Part shown: in pieces, positions 1-8,176 of the stretch
Position numbering within the stretch: position 1 is the first letter of the stretch
How the letters are laid out: the number at the start of each line of letters is the position of its first letter
Source of the DNA: Spirochaetaceae bacterium
GTDB lineage: Bacteria > Spirochaetota > Spirochaetia > B11-G9
Direction of reading: 5' to 3'
Assembly: GCA_030600745.1 (NCBI GenBank)
Contig: JAUVLL010000006.1
Coordinates: 1-24,578, forward strand
Length of the DNA: 24,578 nt
The notes under the pieces: generated by a model
The model's database searches: none
Told to the model about the DNA's origin: nothing
What the model saw: the letters and a program-made list of their open reading frames with translations, nothing else
Program-made: the position numbers and the translations under genes

Positions 1-609
1 CATGACAAGGGCGATTATGGTAAAGGCCTTGCGGAATTTGCAAAGACCTTCCTGGAAGCCGATTCAAGAGCAGAAGTTGTCCTTTTCGAAGGAATCACCC
101 CTGGTGCTGTTGACTATACTGCTGTAATAAACAAGATTAAAAACTCCGGTGCAGAAGGTATTATTTTCGGCGGTTACCATCCGGAAGCTTCAAAGATTGT
201 AAGCCAGATGAAAAAGAGAGCAATGGACATTCCTTTTATCTCTGATGATGGTGTTAAGGATCAAACCTTTATTAAGGTAGCAGGCGACTATGCAGAAGGT
301 GTTTATGCTTCAGGCCCAATGGATACAACTTCAAATCCGATTGCAATCCAGGCTACAAAAGAACACCAGGATAAGTATGGTGAAGATCCAGGTGCTTTCT
401 ACCTGAATGCTTATGCTGCTGTACTGGCTGTTTCCAATGCAATTGAAGTAGCAGGTTCCACAGACTACGATGCAATGACAAAAGCTCTTAGATCAAGCTA
501 TGTTGAAACCACTCTTGGAAAAATTAAATTTGATTCCAGGGGAGACGCTGAAGGTGTAGGTTTCTCAATGTATCAGGTTCAGAACGGCGTTTACGTCGAA
601 TTGAAATAG
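1..609 (+). CDS. livK: Amino-acid ABC transporter substrate-binding protein, C-terminal part (LivK/LivJ type)
   Basis: The frame is open from base 1, so the N-terminus and signal peptide lie outside the window; 202 residues remain of a family usually about 370-390 long. The protein is the periplasmic binding component that delivers leucine/isoleucine/valine or related amino acids to the LivHMGF permease. Seen in the sequence: type-I periplasmic-binding fold features, 'DYGKG' near the start, 'DYTAVINKIK', the strand 'GIIFGGYHPE', and near the C-terminus 'YAAVLAVSNAIEVAGSTDYDAM' (given here only as landmarks) and 'TTLGKIKFDSRGD', typical of LivJ/LivK. It is followed by a terminator and then livH-M-G-F, the standard order with the abundant binding protein first. 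The exact ligand cannot be told from this fragment. Confidence 0.93.
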   Translation, partial: HDKGDYGKGLAEFAKTFLEADSRAEVVLFEGITPGAVDYTAVINKIKNSGAEGIIFGGYHPEASKIVSQMKKRAMDIPFISDDGVKDQTFIKVAGDYAEGVYASGPMDTTSNPIAIQATKEHQDKYGEDPGAFYLNAYAAVLAVSNAIEVAGSTDYDAMTKALRSSYVETTLGKIKFDSRGDAEGVGFSMYQVQNGVYVELK

Positions 610-623
610 TAACTGTTCACATC

Positions 624-657
624 AAAGAGACAGTCTTTCAACGGACTGTCTCTTTTT
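624..657 (+). terminator. Intrinsic terminator/attenuating hairpin after livK
   Basis: A perfect 12-bp stem (624-635 with 644-655) closes an 8-base loop and ends in a T-run. It lies between livK and livH, inside the liv transcription unit. Such a hairpin usually gives partial termination or 3' end protection, so the binding protein is made in excess over the membrane and ATPase subunits. That role is inferred; the hairpin is seen directly. Confidence 0.85.
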
Positions 658-722
658 AATTTCTAATCGGCTTCCATTAGGGAAGTCTTTCCCATTCTAA
701 CAGAAAGGAGCCATAACACGAT

Positions 723-1631
723 ATGGATCTATTATACTTTTTTGAACTATTTGTGGGTGGTATGATCAGAGGGAGTATTTATGCACTTATAGCCCTCGGA
801 TATACCATGGTTTACGGAATCATTAAACTGATCAACTTTGCCCATGGAGAAATATATATGATCGGAGCCTTTACAGCTCTGATATTTGCCTCTGTTTTAA
901 GCTTTACGGGTATGAATCCCATACTTATTTTTATTATCGCATCCATACTCGCTATCTCTTTTTCAGTGGGCTATGGTGTAACAATGGAGAAAATCGCCTA
1001 TAAACCCCTGCGAGGATCTCAAAGACTATCTGCACTTATAAGTGCTATAGGTATGTCAATGTTTCTGCAGAACTATGTTCTGTTAGCTCAGACATCCGAC
1101 TTTCTGCCTTTTCCTGAACTTGTTCCTGATTTTAAATTTTTAGAACCAATCAAATATCTGATAAGTTCAACTTCTTTTCTAATACTGATAACTACAGCGA
1201 TCGTAATGATCTTTCTAACATATCTCATTAAATTCACCCGTACAGGTAAAGCAATGAGAGCGACATCACAGGATGCCAGGATGGCGCAGCTGTTGGGAAT
1301 TAATATTAGTAAGATAATTACAATTACCTTTGTCATTGGATCAGCAACTGCCGCCCTTGGAGGTGTACTTATAAGTACACACATTGGGCAGTTAAACTTC
1401 TACATCGGTTTTATTGCAGGAATTAAAGCCTTTGTTGCAGCTGTTTTAGGAGGTATTGGAAGTATACCGGGAGCAGTACTTGGAAGCTTTGTCCTTGGAT
1501 GGACAGAAAGTTTCGGTACCGGCTATATATCCAGTGATTATGAGGATGTTTTCGCATTCCTGTTCCTTATCATAATACTGATTTTCAGACCATCGGGGAT
1601 ACTCGGCAGGCCTGAAAACAATAAAGTATAA
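723..1631 (+). CDS. livH: Branched-chain amino-acid ABC transporter permease LivH
   Basis: 302 residues, the usual LivH length. It is an inner-membrane permease that pairs with LivM to form the channel. Seen: about eight hydrophobic segments; the N-terminal family signature 'GSIYALIALGYTMVYGIIKL' (about residues 17-36) followed by INFAHGE; 'YKPLRGSQRLSALISAIGMS'; and the cytoplasmic coupling loop 'RTGKAMRATSQDARMAQLLG', which contacts the ATPases. An AAAGGAG Shine-Dalgarno (704-710) lies about 12 bases before the ATG. Sits 91 bases after livK and 14 bases before livM, in one operon. Confidence 0.95.
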   Translation: MDLLYFFELFVGGMIRGSIYALIALGYTMVYGIIKLINFAHGEIYMIGAFTALIFASVLSFTGMNPILIFIIASILAISFSVGYGVTMEKIAYKPLRGSQRLSALISAIGMSMFLQNYVLLAQTSDFLPFPELVPDFKFLEPIKYLISSTSFLILITTAIVMIFLTYLIKFTRTGKAMRATSQDARMAQLLGINISKIITITFVIGSATAALGGVLISTHIGQLNFYIGFIAGIKAFVAAVLGGIGSIPGAVLGSFVLGWTESFGTGYISSDYEDVFAFLFLIIILIFRPSGILGRPENNKV

Positions 1632-1645
1632 AAGAGGATTAAATC

Positions 1646-2902
1646 ATGTTAGATATACTTAAATACTTCAGTCTCAAAGAGATGAAGAAATCACTTATAA
1701 TTTCCTTATGGTTTATGATTCTTACATTTCCCATAATGGTTATTAAAGTAAATACAATTGAAAATACCGTAATATGGCGTTGGGGAAGCCTTGCTGGAAT
1801 GGGTATTGGATCATTTTTCCTGGCTACTCTATGGCGGTATCTACTGGATAGAAAAAAGATGCAAAGTCCTCTTTCCAGTAAAAAAACTCTTCAAAAAAGG
1901 GTTATGGAATGGTCAGATGCCAATCCCAGAGCAAAACAGGGCGCACTTATTGCCCTTGGCATATTTATTGTAGCTTTTCCATTTATTACATCCATGTACC
2001 AGACAAGTATTATGACAACCGCTCTTATGTACATTGTACTGGGACTTGGATTAAATATTGTTGTAGGTCTCGGTGGACTGCTCCATCTGGGATATGCAGC
2101 CTTCTATGCAGTCGGTGCATATACATATGCACTGCTTAATTATCACTTTGGAATCAGTTTCTGGATCTGCCTGCCGTTAGGTGCAGGACTGGCCACAATT
2201 ATGGGTGTTTTACTTGCTATTCCGGTACTCAGGCTAAGAGGCGATTATCTTGCCATTGTAACACTGGGGTTTGGTGAAGTTATTAGAATAGTGCTGGAAA
2301 ACTGGAATGAGTTTTCCTTTGGTCCAAGTGGAGTTGCAAACATTCCGCGACCCGGGTTCTTTGGAATGGATATGAAACTTCAGGCAGCAACCATCTACAT
2401 CTACTTCATAATGATCGCAATGGTGCTTTTTACTATCTTTGTCGTCAGACGCCTTGAGAACTCAAGAACCGGTCGTGCATGGATAGCAATGAGAGAAGAT
2501 GAGATAGCCAGTGAAGCCATGGGTATAGATATTACAAAATCCAAGGTGACAACCTTTGCCCTGGGTGCATTCTGGGCCGGTATGGTTGGGGTTATTTTTG
2601 CTGCAAAAACGACTTTTATAAACCCTGCAAGTTTTACTCTATGGGAATCTGTTATGATTCTCTGTGTTGTTGTAATCGGAGGGATGGGTTCAATTTTCGG
2701 AGTTGTTATCGGTGCACTTATACTTATCCTGCTGCCTGAATACTTAAGAGCTTTCTCGGAATACAGAATGCTCATGTTCGGTGCAATCTTAGTAATAATG
2801 ATGGTATTCCGACCGGGTGGTATTATCAGCAATATAAGAAAAATCTACAAATTCGAACCGAAACCATCGCCTGCAGATGCCGGCAAAGAAGGGGTGAAGT
2901 AA
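1646..2902 (+). CDS. livM: Branched-chain amino-acid ABC transporter permease LivM
   Basis: 418 residues, close to enterobacterial LivM. It is the second inner-membrane permease subunit. Seen: an N-terminal extension with two hydrophobic helices (about residues 15-35 and 45-65), then the core permease with 'GLGLNIVVGLGGLLHLGYAA', 'RLRGDYLAIVTLGFGEVIRI' and the coupling loop 'RTGRAWIAMREDEIASEAMG', and a C-terminal 'FRPGGI' as in LivH. The start follows an AGAGGA-type ribosome site 14 bases after livH. The stop overlaps the livG start (TAATG), indicating translational coupling. The additional N-terminal helices are also seen in other long LivM proteins. Confidence 0.95.
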   Translation: MLDILKYFSLKEMKKSLIISLWFMILTFPIMVIKVNTIENTVIWRWGSLAGMGIGSFFLATLWRYLLDRKKMQSPLSSKKTLQKRVMEWSDANPRAKQGALIALGIFIVAFPFITSMYQTSIMTTALMYIVLGLGLNIVVGLGGLLHLGYAAFYAVGAYTYALLNYHFGISFWICLPLGAGLATIMGVLLAIPVLRLRGDYLAIVTLGFGEVIRIVLENWNEFSFGPSGVANIPRPGFFGMDMKLQAATIYIYFIMIAMVLFTIFVVRRLENSRTGRAWIAMREDEIASEAMGIDITKSKVTTFALGAFWAGMVGVIFAAKTTFINPASFTLWESVMILCVVVIGGMGSIFGVVIGALILILLPEYLRAFSEYRMLMFGAILVIMMVFRPGGIISNIRKIYKFEPKPSPADAGKEGVK

Positions 2903-3687
2903 TGACACCTATACTTGAAACAAAAAACCTGACTATGGAATTCGGAGGGTTGACTGCTGTTGGTAAAATGAACTTCCACGTCAATCCTGGAGAAATCGTG
3001 GCACTGATTGGCCCAAATGGAGCAGGGAAGACTACCTTCTTTAACTGTGTAACCGGAGTATATAAGCCAACAAGTGGCGATATACTTATTTCTCCAAATG
3101 GAAAAACACAGCAAAGAATCAATGGGTTAAAACCTAATAAGGTAACTGAAAAAGGATTGGCCCGAACATTCCAGAATATCCGTCTGTTTGCAAATATGAC
3201 TGTTCTGGAAAATGTTATGATTGGAAGACATACTAAACTCAAATCAGGCTTGATGGGTGCAATATTCAGACCCAGGTCAACACTTGAAGAGGAACAGAAA
3301 GTTGTTCAGGATAGCTACGAAATACTCATTGAGGTGGGTCTTGAACAATATGTAAATGAACTGGCAAAAAATCTACCCTATGGTGCCCAAAGACGACTTG
3401 AAATTGCCAGAGCCATGGCAACAGAACCAGCATTATTGCTTCTTGATGAACCGGCAGCCGGAATGAATCCCCAGGAAACCAAAGAACTTGATGAAACGAT
3501 TATTAAAATCAGGGATGTTAATAAAATATCAATACTGCTTATTGAACATGATATGAGTCTCGTAATGAGTATCTCTGAAAGAATCTTTGTTATGGACTAT
3601 GGGAAGTTAATTGCAAAAGGGACACCGGATGAGATAAAAAAGGATCCTGAAGTAATAAAAGCATATCTGGGAGATGACGATGCTTAA
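2902..3687 (+). CDS. livG: ABC transporter ATP-binding protein LivG
   Basis: 261 residues, normal for LivG. One of two cytoplasmic ATPases driving LivHM. Seen: Walker A GPNGAGKT (residues 37-44); the Q-loop region 'ARTFQNIRLF' typical of LivG; the signature LPYGAQRR (158-165), which replaces canonical LSGGQ and is the LivG form (usually LPYGQQRR, here with Ala for the first Gln); Walker B LLLLDEP with D182/E183; and the switch His in 'LLIEHDM'. The ATG overlaps the livM stop by one base. It overlaps livF slightly at its 3' end. Confidence 0.96.
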   Translation: MTPILETKNLTMEFGGLTAVGKMNFHVNPGEIVALIGPNGAGKTTFFNCVTGVYKPTSGDILISPNGKTQQRINGLKPNKVTEKGLARTFQNIRLFANMTVLENVMIGRHTKLKSGLMGAIFRPRSTLEEEQKVVQDSYEILIEVGLEQYVNELAKNLPYGAQRRLEIARAMATEPALLLLDEPAAGMNPQETKELDETIIKIRDVNKISILLIEHDMSLVMSISERIFVMDYGKLIAKGTPDEIKKDPEVIKAYLGDDDA

Positions 3688-4387
3688 GATTGAAAATATA
3701 CAGACATTTTACGGAAATATTCAGGCATTACAGGATGTTTCAATAGAAATTAATGATGGAGAGATTATTACCCTTATCGGAGCCAACGGAGCAGGAAAGT
3801 CCACTACCCTTATGTCAATTTCAGGACTCGAACCTGCAAGACATGGTAAAATTATCTTTGAAGGCCAGGATATAACACACATGGATCCGGACAGGATTGT
3901 TCAACTTGGAATAATTCAGGTTCCTGAGGGGCGACGTATTTTCCCCTTTCTTACAGTAAATGAGAACCTGGATATGGGTGCTTTCCTTCGAAATGACAAA
4001 GATGGAATCAAAAAGGATATTGAATATGTCTACAGTCTCTTCCCGCTTCTTAAAGAAAGACGAAATCAGCAGGGTGGGACCTTAAGCGGTGGTGAGCAGC
4101 AGATGCTCGCTATTTCAAGAGCATTAATGGGAAAACCAAAACTATTGCTTCTGGATGAACCTTCCCTTGGACTTGCACCCATTATAGTTCAGCAGATAAT
4201 GGCTATTATTAAAAAGATCAATATAGAACAAAAAACAACTATATTTTTGGTGGAACAAAACGCCAATCTGGCTCTAAAACTGGCCGACAGAGGTTATGTT
4301 ATGGAAACAGGCAGAATTACCTTAAGTGATACTGCAAAGAATCTTCGTGAAAACGATGATGTTAGAAAGGCTTATCTGGGAATATAG
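3680..4387 (+). CDS. livF: ABC transporter ATP-binding protein LivF
   Basis: Second ATPase of the Liv importer, 235 residues from the ATG at 3680. An in-frame ATG also exists at 3674, but the GGGAG ribosome site (3669-3673) abuts it directly. The 3680 start has a 6-base spacing and gives the usual LivF N-terminus 'MLKIENIQTFYGNIQAL'. Seen: Walker A GANGAGKS (34-41), signature LSGGEQQ (135-141), Walker B LLLLDEP (155-161), and the LivF-typical 'QVPEGRRIFP' and 'VEQNA'. Reads from within the end of livG (8-base overlap), so translation is coupled. Last gene of the liv operon; followed by a terminator. Confidence 0.95.
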   Translation: MLKIENIQTFYGNIQALQDVSIEINDGEIITLIGANGAGKSTTLMSISGLEPARHGKIIFEGQDITHMDPDRIVQLGIIQVPEGRRIFPFLTVNENLDMGAFLRNDKDGIKKDIEYVYSLFPLLKERRNQQGGTLSGGEQQMLAISRALMGKPKLLLLDEPSLGLAPIIVQQIMAIIKKINIEQKTTIFLVEQNANLALKLADRGYVMETGRITLSDTAKNLRENDDVRKAYLGI

Positions 4388-4407
4388 AGAATTTTGTTTA
4401 AAATCTT

Positions 4408-4452
4408 GCCGTTGTGAAGACATGATAAATCTTTTCTTTACAGCGGCTTTTT
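4408..4452 (+). terminator. Probable terminator of the liv operon
   Basis: GCCGTTGT (4408-4415) pairs with ACAGCGGC (4440-4447) with one G-T wobble. A further short pairing (GAAGA with TCTTTTC-side bases) lies inside the loop, and five T's follow (4448-4452). It lies 21 bases after the livF stop, where an operon terminator is expected. The long loop makes it less than ideal. Confidence 0.6.
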
Positions 4453-4471
4453 AAATTTACATTTTTATTGT

Positions 4472-4508
4472 ATCCTCCTGCGTAGAGACTACCGCAGGAG
4501 GATTTTTT
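4472..4508 (+). promoter_or_regulatory. Hairpin that sequesters the ribosome-binding site of the kinase-like gene (also terminator-like)
   Basis: A perfect 11-bp stem, ATCCTCCTGCG (4472-4482) with CGCAGGAGGAT (4493-4503), encloses a 10-base loop and is followed directly by T's (to 4508). The right arm contains AGGAGG (4496-4501), the only good Shine-Dalgarno for the TTG start at 4507, and the left arm supplies the matching CCTCCT. The structure can act as an intrinsic terminator for transcripts coming from livF, as a translational lock on the downstream gene, or as both. The pairing is seen directly; the regulatory role is inferred. Confidence 0.7.
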
Positions 4509-5883
4509 GGAAATTACAATATTAGAACCGGGAACCGGAGCAGCAGAGCTCACCGTCAACGGAAATAAAATGCTTGCTGTAGTTACAAACCTAAACAGTA
4601 AGATATACAAACAAATATCCAGACAGGATCTATTGTCAGAACCTGGTATTCTGATAATAGATGGAGAATCTAAAGAATGGGAATGTACAGAAAGTATGGA
4701 GCATGAAGGTAAACTTATTTTTCCGGGTCCATTTTATCAAGGGAAAACACTTGCAGATATTAATCCGGACATAGATATTTTACTAAACATGGCCACGGCA
4801 TATCAGAAAGTTATCAGTGAGAATCTTCCTGTAACAGGTTTTTATCCCCCTGGTGTTTTTATTCCTGAAAATGGTGGCACTTTATTCTTTCCCCCTGCTC
4901 TTATTAACTATATTACGAATCAACTTTCAGAAAATGAAAGTTTGGAATTTTGGCAGCCCTACAATCATCCGGATGCCCGTGGAGAAATGCAGTTCTCTTT
5001 TATACTTGGTGTACTGGCATATAAATTGCTTTCAGGCAATCTGCCATATTCCGGATCTTCAATAATAGAGATAAGGGAAAAGATGCGTTCCAGCAAACCT
5101 GTAGAAATACAGTTTGTTAAACCGGGAATCAATAGCAGTATTGCTGTTTTAATTAATAACGCTCTCTCATTAAAAGATGTAAAACCTGAGGATTGGATAA
5201 AACAACTTATTCTATGGAGAAAAGAGGGTGCAGTAACTGCTGTTAGTGAATCGGAACGGCTTCAAATACAAAAAACTGCGAAAAAAAAACAAAGCAAACT
5301 GGAAAAACAATTTGAAAGAAAACAATTTTTTTCACACAACTGGAAGACTATTGCAGTAATAACAGCTGCCCTTATATTTGTAATTTCATTCAGTATTCAG
5401 CCAATTAAGAATGCGATGGAACCACCAATAACAACAGGATTGTCTGCAGAAGAAGTTGTAGAAACTTATTACACCGGCATAATGGATATGGAAGTTGAAA
5501 TAATGGAAGATTGTGTAAATAAAGGTGTTGCCAAAAGTGATATTAATGAGGTTACCCAACTGTTTGTTGTTTCCAAAGTCAGAATGGGATACGAAGGCAA
5601 ATCAGGGCTGGTCTCTGCCCAGGACTGGAATGATGGTATTATTAAAAAACTCGATCCCGGTGAACAGGTATACGGAATTGCCAACCTTGAAATAACAAAA
5701 TCAGGTAGTTTTACATTTGTCGCTGACTATATCAGGTGGTATCCTGATATTCCGGATGACCCGGAATCCAATGAGATAATGCCCCCTATAAAGGTAAATA
5801 TAAAAGATAAACTGACCCTTGAAAAAGTGAAGGATGTCTGGATAATAGTTAATTTGGAAAGAAAAACAACGGAAAAACAATGA
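4507..5883 (+). CDS. Membrane-anchored protein-kinase-like protein (predicted pseudokinase) with an extracytoplasmic domain
   Basis: 458 residues from a TTG start, chosen because AGGAGG lies 5 bases upstream. The N-terminal ~230 residues resemble a degenerate Ser/Thr kinase fold: 'LPVTGFYPPGVFIPENGG' (from about residue 107) sits where the HRDxKPxN loop should be, and 'LGVLAYKLLSGNLPYSG' (167-183) matches the C-lobe helix 'LGVLLYELLTGxLPF'. The HRD Asp, the DFG and a glycine-rich loop are not seen, so kinase activity is unlikely. A basic linker (about 255-278) precedes one transmembrane helix (281-297). The remaining ~155 residues, predicted to be outside the membrane, begin 'LSAEEVVETYYTGIMDM', somewhat like NTF2/SnoaL-type folds. 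The stop overlaps the next gene (ATGA). Role unknown; a sensor or scaffold is a guess. Confidence 0.75.
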   Translation: MEITILEPGTGAAELTVNGNKMLAVVTNLNSKIYKQISRQDLLSEPGILIIDGESKEWECTESMEHEGKLIFPGPFYQGKTLADINPDIDILLNMATAYQKVISENLPVTGFYPPGVFIPENGGTLFFPPALINYITNQLSENESLEFWQPYNHPDARGEMQFSFILGVLAYKLLSGNLPYSGSSIIEIREKMRSSKPVEIQFVKPGINSSIAVLINNALSLKDVKPEDWIKQLILWRKEGAVTAVSESERLQIQKTAKKKQSKLEKQFERKQFFSHNWKTIAVITAALIFVISFSIQPIKNAMEPPITTGLSAEEVVETYYTGIMDMEVEIMEDCVNKGVAKSDINEVTQLFVVSKVRMGYEGKSGLVSAQDWNDGIIKKLDPGEQVYGIANLEITKSGSFTFVADYIRWYPDIPDDPESNEIMPPIKVNIKDKLTLEKVKDVWIIVNLERKTTEKQ

Positions 5884-6524
5884 TTAAAGGTGTACTATTT
5901 GATATGGATGGGGTTTTGGTGGATTCAGAAGAATTTATCCGGAATGCCTCCATTTTAATGTTTAAAGAACTGGGACTGGAAACAAAACCGGAAGATTTTT
6001 TTGAGTTTATTGGAGCAGGTGAGGATCGTTTCCTGGGCGGTGTAGCAAAAAAATATAATTTTCAGTTTGATCTTCCTGCAGGTAAAAAGCGAACCTACGA
6101 AATATATCTTGATCTTATTAAAGGTAATCTGGGTCCATTACCGGGTGTTTTCAATTTTATGAAAAAATGTAAAAAAAGGAACCTTAAAATGGCTCTTGCA
6201 ACCAGCGCAGACAGAACAAAAATGGATGCAAATCTGGTTGAAATGGGGATGACAGAAGAGAGTTTTGATGCAGTTGTAAATGGACTTGATGTTGAACATA
6301 AAAAACCTTCTCCGGATATCTACATTAAAGCTGCAAGTATGTTAGGTCTGCATCCTTCTGAATGTCTTGTTGTTGAAGATGCAGTTAATGGTATAGAGGC
6401 CGCAAAATCAGCCGGTGCAAAATGTTTGGGGATAACAACAAGTTTCTCAGAAGATGATCTTTCTGGTGCTGACTGGTTTGCAGAAAATCTGGCTGAAGCA
6501 GGGGAAGAAGTATTTAACTGGTAG
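5880..6524 (+). CDS. HAD-superfamily hydrolase, beta-phosphoglucomutase/sugar-phosphatase-like
   Basis: 214 residues, full length for the family. Seen: motif I DMDGVLVDSE with nucleophile D8 and acid D10, a helical cap region (about residues 17-85), motif II in 'ALATSAD', motif III Lys in 'EHKKPSPDIYIKA', and motif IV 'VVEDAVNGIEAAKSAGA'. These place it in the subfamily that includes beta-phosphoglucomutases and small phosphosugar phosphatases; the substrate cannot be assigned. The ATG overlaps the stop of the kinase-like gene by four bases, so the two are co-translated. The genes have no evident shared pathway. Convergent with the DHH gene, leaving only 18 bases between stops. Confidence 0.9.
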   Translation: MIKGVLFDMDGVLVDSEEFIRNASILMFKELGLETKPEDFFEFIGAGEDRFLGGVAKKYNFQFDLPAGKKRTYEIYLDLIKGNLGPLPGVFNFMKKCKKRNLKMALATSADRTKMDANLVEMGMTEESFDAVVNGLDVEHKKPSPDIYIKAASMLGLHPSECLVVEDAVNGIEAAKSAGAKCLGITTSFSEDDLSGADWFAENLAEAGEEVFNW

Positions 6525-6542
6525 AAGCGCTGTGTAAAACAT

Positions 6543-7520
6543 TCAGTTGTGTTTACCCTCTATATAGCTTATTGCCCGATGCCTGACAAAAGTATGCAGA
6601 CTTTTATCCGATTCAAGACTGTCTATTGGTAAAAAACCACCAGCCATACTGTTATGTCCACCTCCAAAACCCCTGCCCTCTAAAATAAATTTGACAAGTT
6701 CATTAGCTTTTATCTCTTTATTTATACTTCTGGTAGAAAATTTATAACCTTCTTTCCTGGGAGAATAAGCAACAACAATATTTACTCCCGCTATTGTAAT
6801 AACAATATCACTGGAAGCTCCCAACAGAGAATCATTCCCGTTATCCAGATACAGGAACCCTATTTCGCCATACACCTCCACTGTCTTAAAGGCCTTTGCA
6901 TAATCCTGCAGATCGCTGCGGCTAATCTGATTTCCCTTCAATTCGGTAATCAATGAAATATCCGATATATTATAAAGATGATAAAACATATTGATATCCA
7001 GCTCGGAAACGCCTCTGGTAAGATTATCAGTATCCATAAAAATACCATACAAAAGAGCGGTTGCTGCCATTCTTGGAATTTCAACATCATTTTCGATATA
7101 GTAATGGGTAATAATCGAGGAACATGCTCCAATTTCTGATCTTATATCTTCAAATTGATATCCGTTATTACCCATATATTCATGATGATCAATTACAGCG
7201 ACCTCATCTGTCACCAGATCAATAACATTTGAATTACCCTTTTGAACATCCACGAGTACAGTCCAGTCCTCTTCCCCCAGGGTTGCCACATCCGATGCAA
7301 GGCTTAGGCGTATACCAAAAAGTTCCAGCATTTTTGAAGAGTTAGCCTTCTCTATCGCATTTTCATAGACAATCTGCGCATCAACTCCCCGGATTTTCAG
7401 CAGATACTGAAGGCCGAAGGAAGCTGCAATGGCATCGGGATCGGGGACATTATGGGGTTGAATAAATACCTCATCGGGTGCTTTTTTAAGCAGTTCTACC
7501 AATTCATCGAGTTTTGTCAT
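6543..7520 (-). CDS. DHH/DHHA1-family phosphoesterase (NrnA-like)
   Basis: 325 residues, the size of NrnA-type oligoribonuclease/pAp or c-di-nucleotide-product phosphodiesterases. The start at 7520 is chosen over the upstream in-frame ATG because AGGAGG (7527-7532, complement) lies six bases before it. Seen: motif I H23-x-x-PD-x-D29 ('HNVPDPDA'), D91 in 'VDVQKGN', the DHH triad D111-H112-H113, an 'MDTDN' motif, and the C-terminal DHHA1 substrate motif 'GFGGGHNSMAGG'. All Mn-binding residues expected in the family are present, so it should be an active cytoplasmic phosphoesterase. Monocistronic with its own promoter candidate. The exact substrate (nanoRNA, pApA, pAp or other) is unresolved. 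Confidence 0.88.
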   Translation of the reverse strand: MTKLDELVELLKKAPDEVFIQPHNVPDPDAIAASFGLQYLLKIRGVDAQIVYENAIEKANSSKMLELFGIRLSLASDVATLGEEDWTVLVDVQKGNSNVIDLVTDEVAVIDHHEYMGNNGYQFEDIRSEIGACSSIITHYYIENDVEIPRMAATALLYGIFMDTDNLTRGVSELDINMFYHLYNISDISLITELKGNQISRSDLQDYAKAFKTVEVYGEIGFLYLDNGNDSLLGASSDIVITIAGVNIVVAYSPRKEGYKFSTRSINKEIKANELVKFILEGRGFGGGHNSMAGGFLPIDSLESDKSLHTFVRHRAISYIEGKHN

Positions 7521-7575
7521 TTCCTGCCTCCTATCTGAGATCATATCACTGTAGAAGCCAAGAGACAATTAATAT

Positions 7576-7605
7576 TTTATATTTACAAAACCTGCTTATT
7601 GTAAA
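7576..7605 (-). promoter_or_regulatory. Candidate sigma-70-type promoter for the DHH phosphoesterase
   Basis: On the minus strand, TTTACA (7605-7600) and TATAAA (7581-7576) are separated by 18 bases, about 55 bases before the chosen start at 7520. It fits the consensus reasonably, in an AT-rich region where chance matches occur. Confidence 0.4.
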
Positions 7606-7705
7606 GTCTTTTTGTCAGTTTGAAATTTAAAACACGAAAAACGAAACAACAAAGGTTTGATTAACTTCTGTCATCTGATATTTATACTCCCAGATGGGAA
7701 ATACT

Positions 7706-8161
7706 TCATTTGAGAGAAAAGAAGGCCTCAAAAGAGACCTTTTTATTATCAGCATTATCTGATGTGATGTTGAGAACAACTCCATCAGCAAGTCCGGCAT
7801 CAAGACCGAAAACAGGAATTTCTGCATCCATAGCAGATTTCAGACCTTTAGTCATCTGTGCAGGATCTCCCATTCCCGGAACAATTGCATCCACATTCTG
7901 AGCAACAGCATCTTCAATACGACTAACAAGAAGACCGAAATCCCCAGCCGTATCAGAAACATTTACTTTCCACCCTTTCCCGGATGCATTGCTCTTAAAC
8001 TGTTCAATCACATAGGCGGTAGTAGCATTTGCCATATATGGCGTTACAACTGCTACTGTTTTTACATCCTGTCCTTCTTCCCGGTCTCCCCCGGAAAAGA
8101 CAGGAACAGTGATAATCACAGCCAGAACTACTGTGATCAACATTACACTAATCTTTTTCAT
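7706..8161 (-). pseudogene. Periplasmic sugar-binding protein, 3'-truncated remnant
   Basis: The reading frame gives 151 residues from the ATG at 8161 (GGAGG five bases upstream), against roughly 300-340 for ribose/galactose-type binding proteins. Seen: a signal peptide 'MKKISVMLITVVLAVIIT' and the first lobe of the fold, 'TVAVVTPYMANATTAYVI', 'DAVAQNVDAIVPGMGDP' and 'AEIPVFGLDAG...NITSDN'. After 'NITSDNADNKK' homology stops, and the last codons read through a terminator-like hairpin (7722-7741). The whole second lobe, needed to close around ligand, is missing. Upstream genes in the same direction encode a sugar kinase and other catabolic enzymes. No transporter permease or ATPase follows. 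Very unlikely to be functional. Confidence 0.85.
7722..7744. terminator. Terminator-like hairpin inside the truncated binding-protein frame
   Basis: AAGGCCTC (7722-7729) pairs with GAGACCTT (7734-7741) around an AAAA loop, with one wobble. T-rich tracts follow on both strands (plus: TTTTT from 7740; minus: CTTTTCTC), so it can act in both directions. It is probably the original end-of-operon terminator, brought next to the broken binding-protein gene by a deletion. That history is inferred. Confidence 0.5.
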
Positions 8162-8176
8162 ATTTTCCTCCATATT

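Noticed and set aside
1088..3242. Several antisense and alternative-frame open frames over livH, livM and livG
   Set aside because: They have no motifs, and the sense frames carry full transporter signatures.
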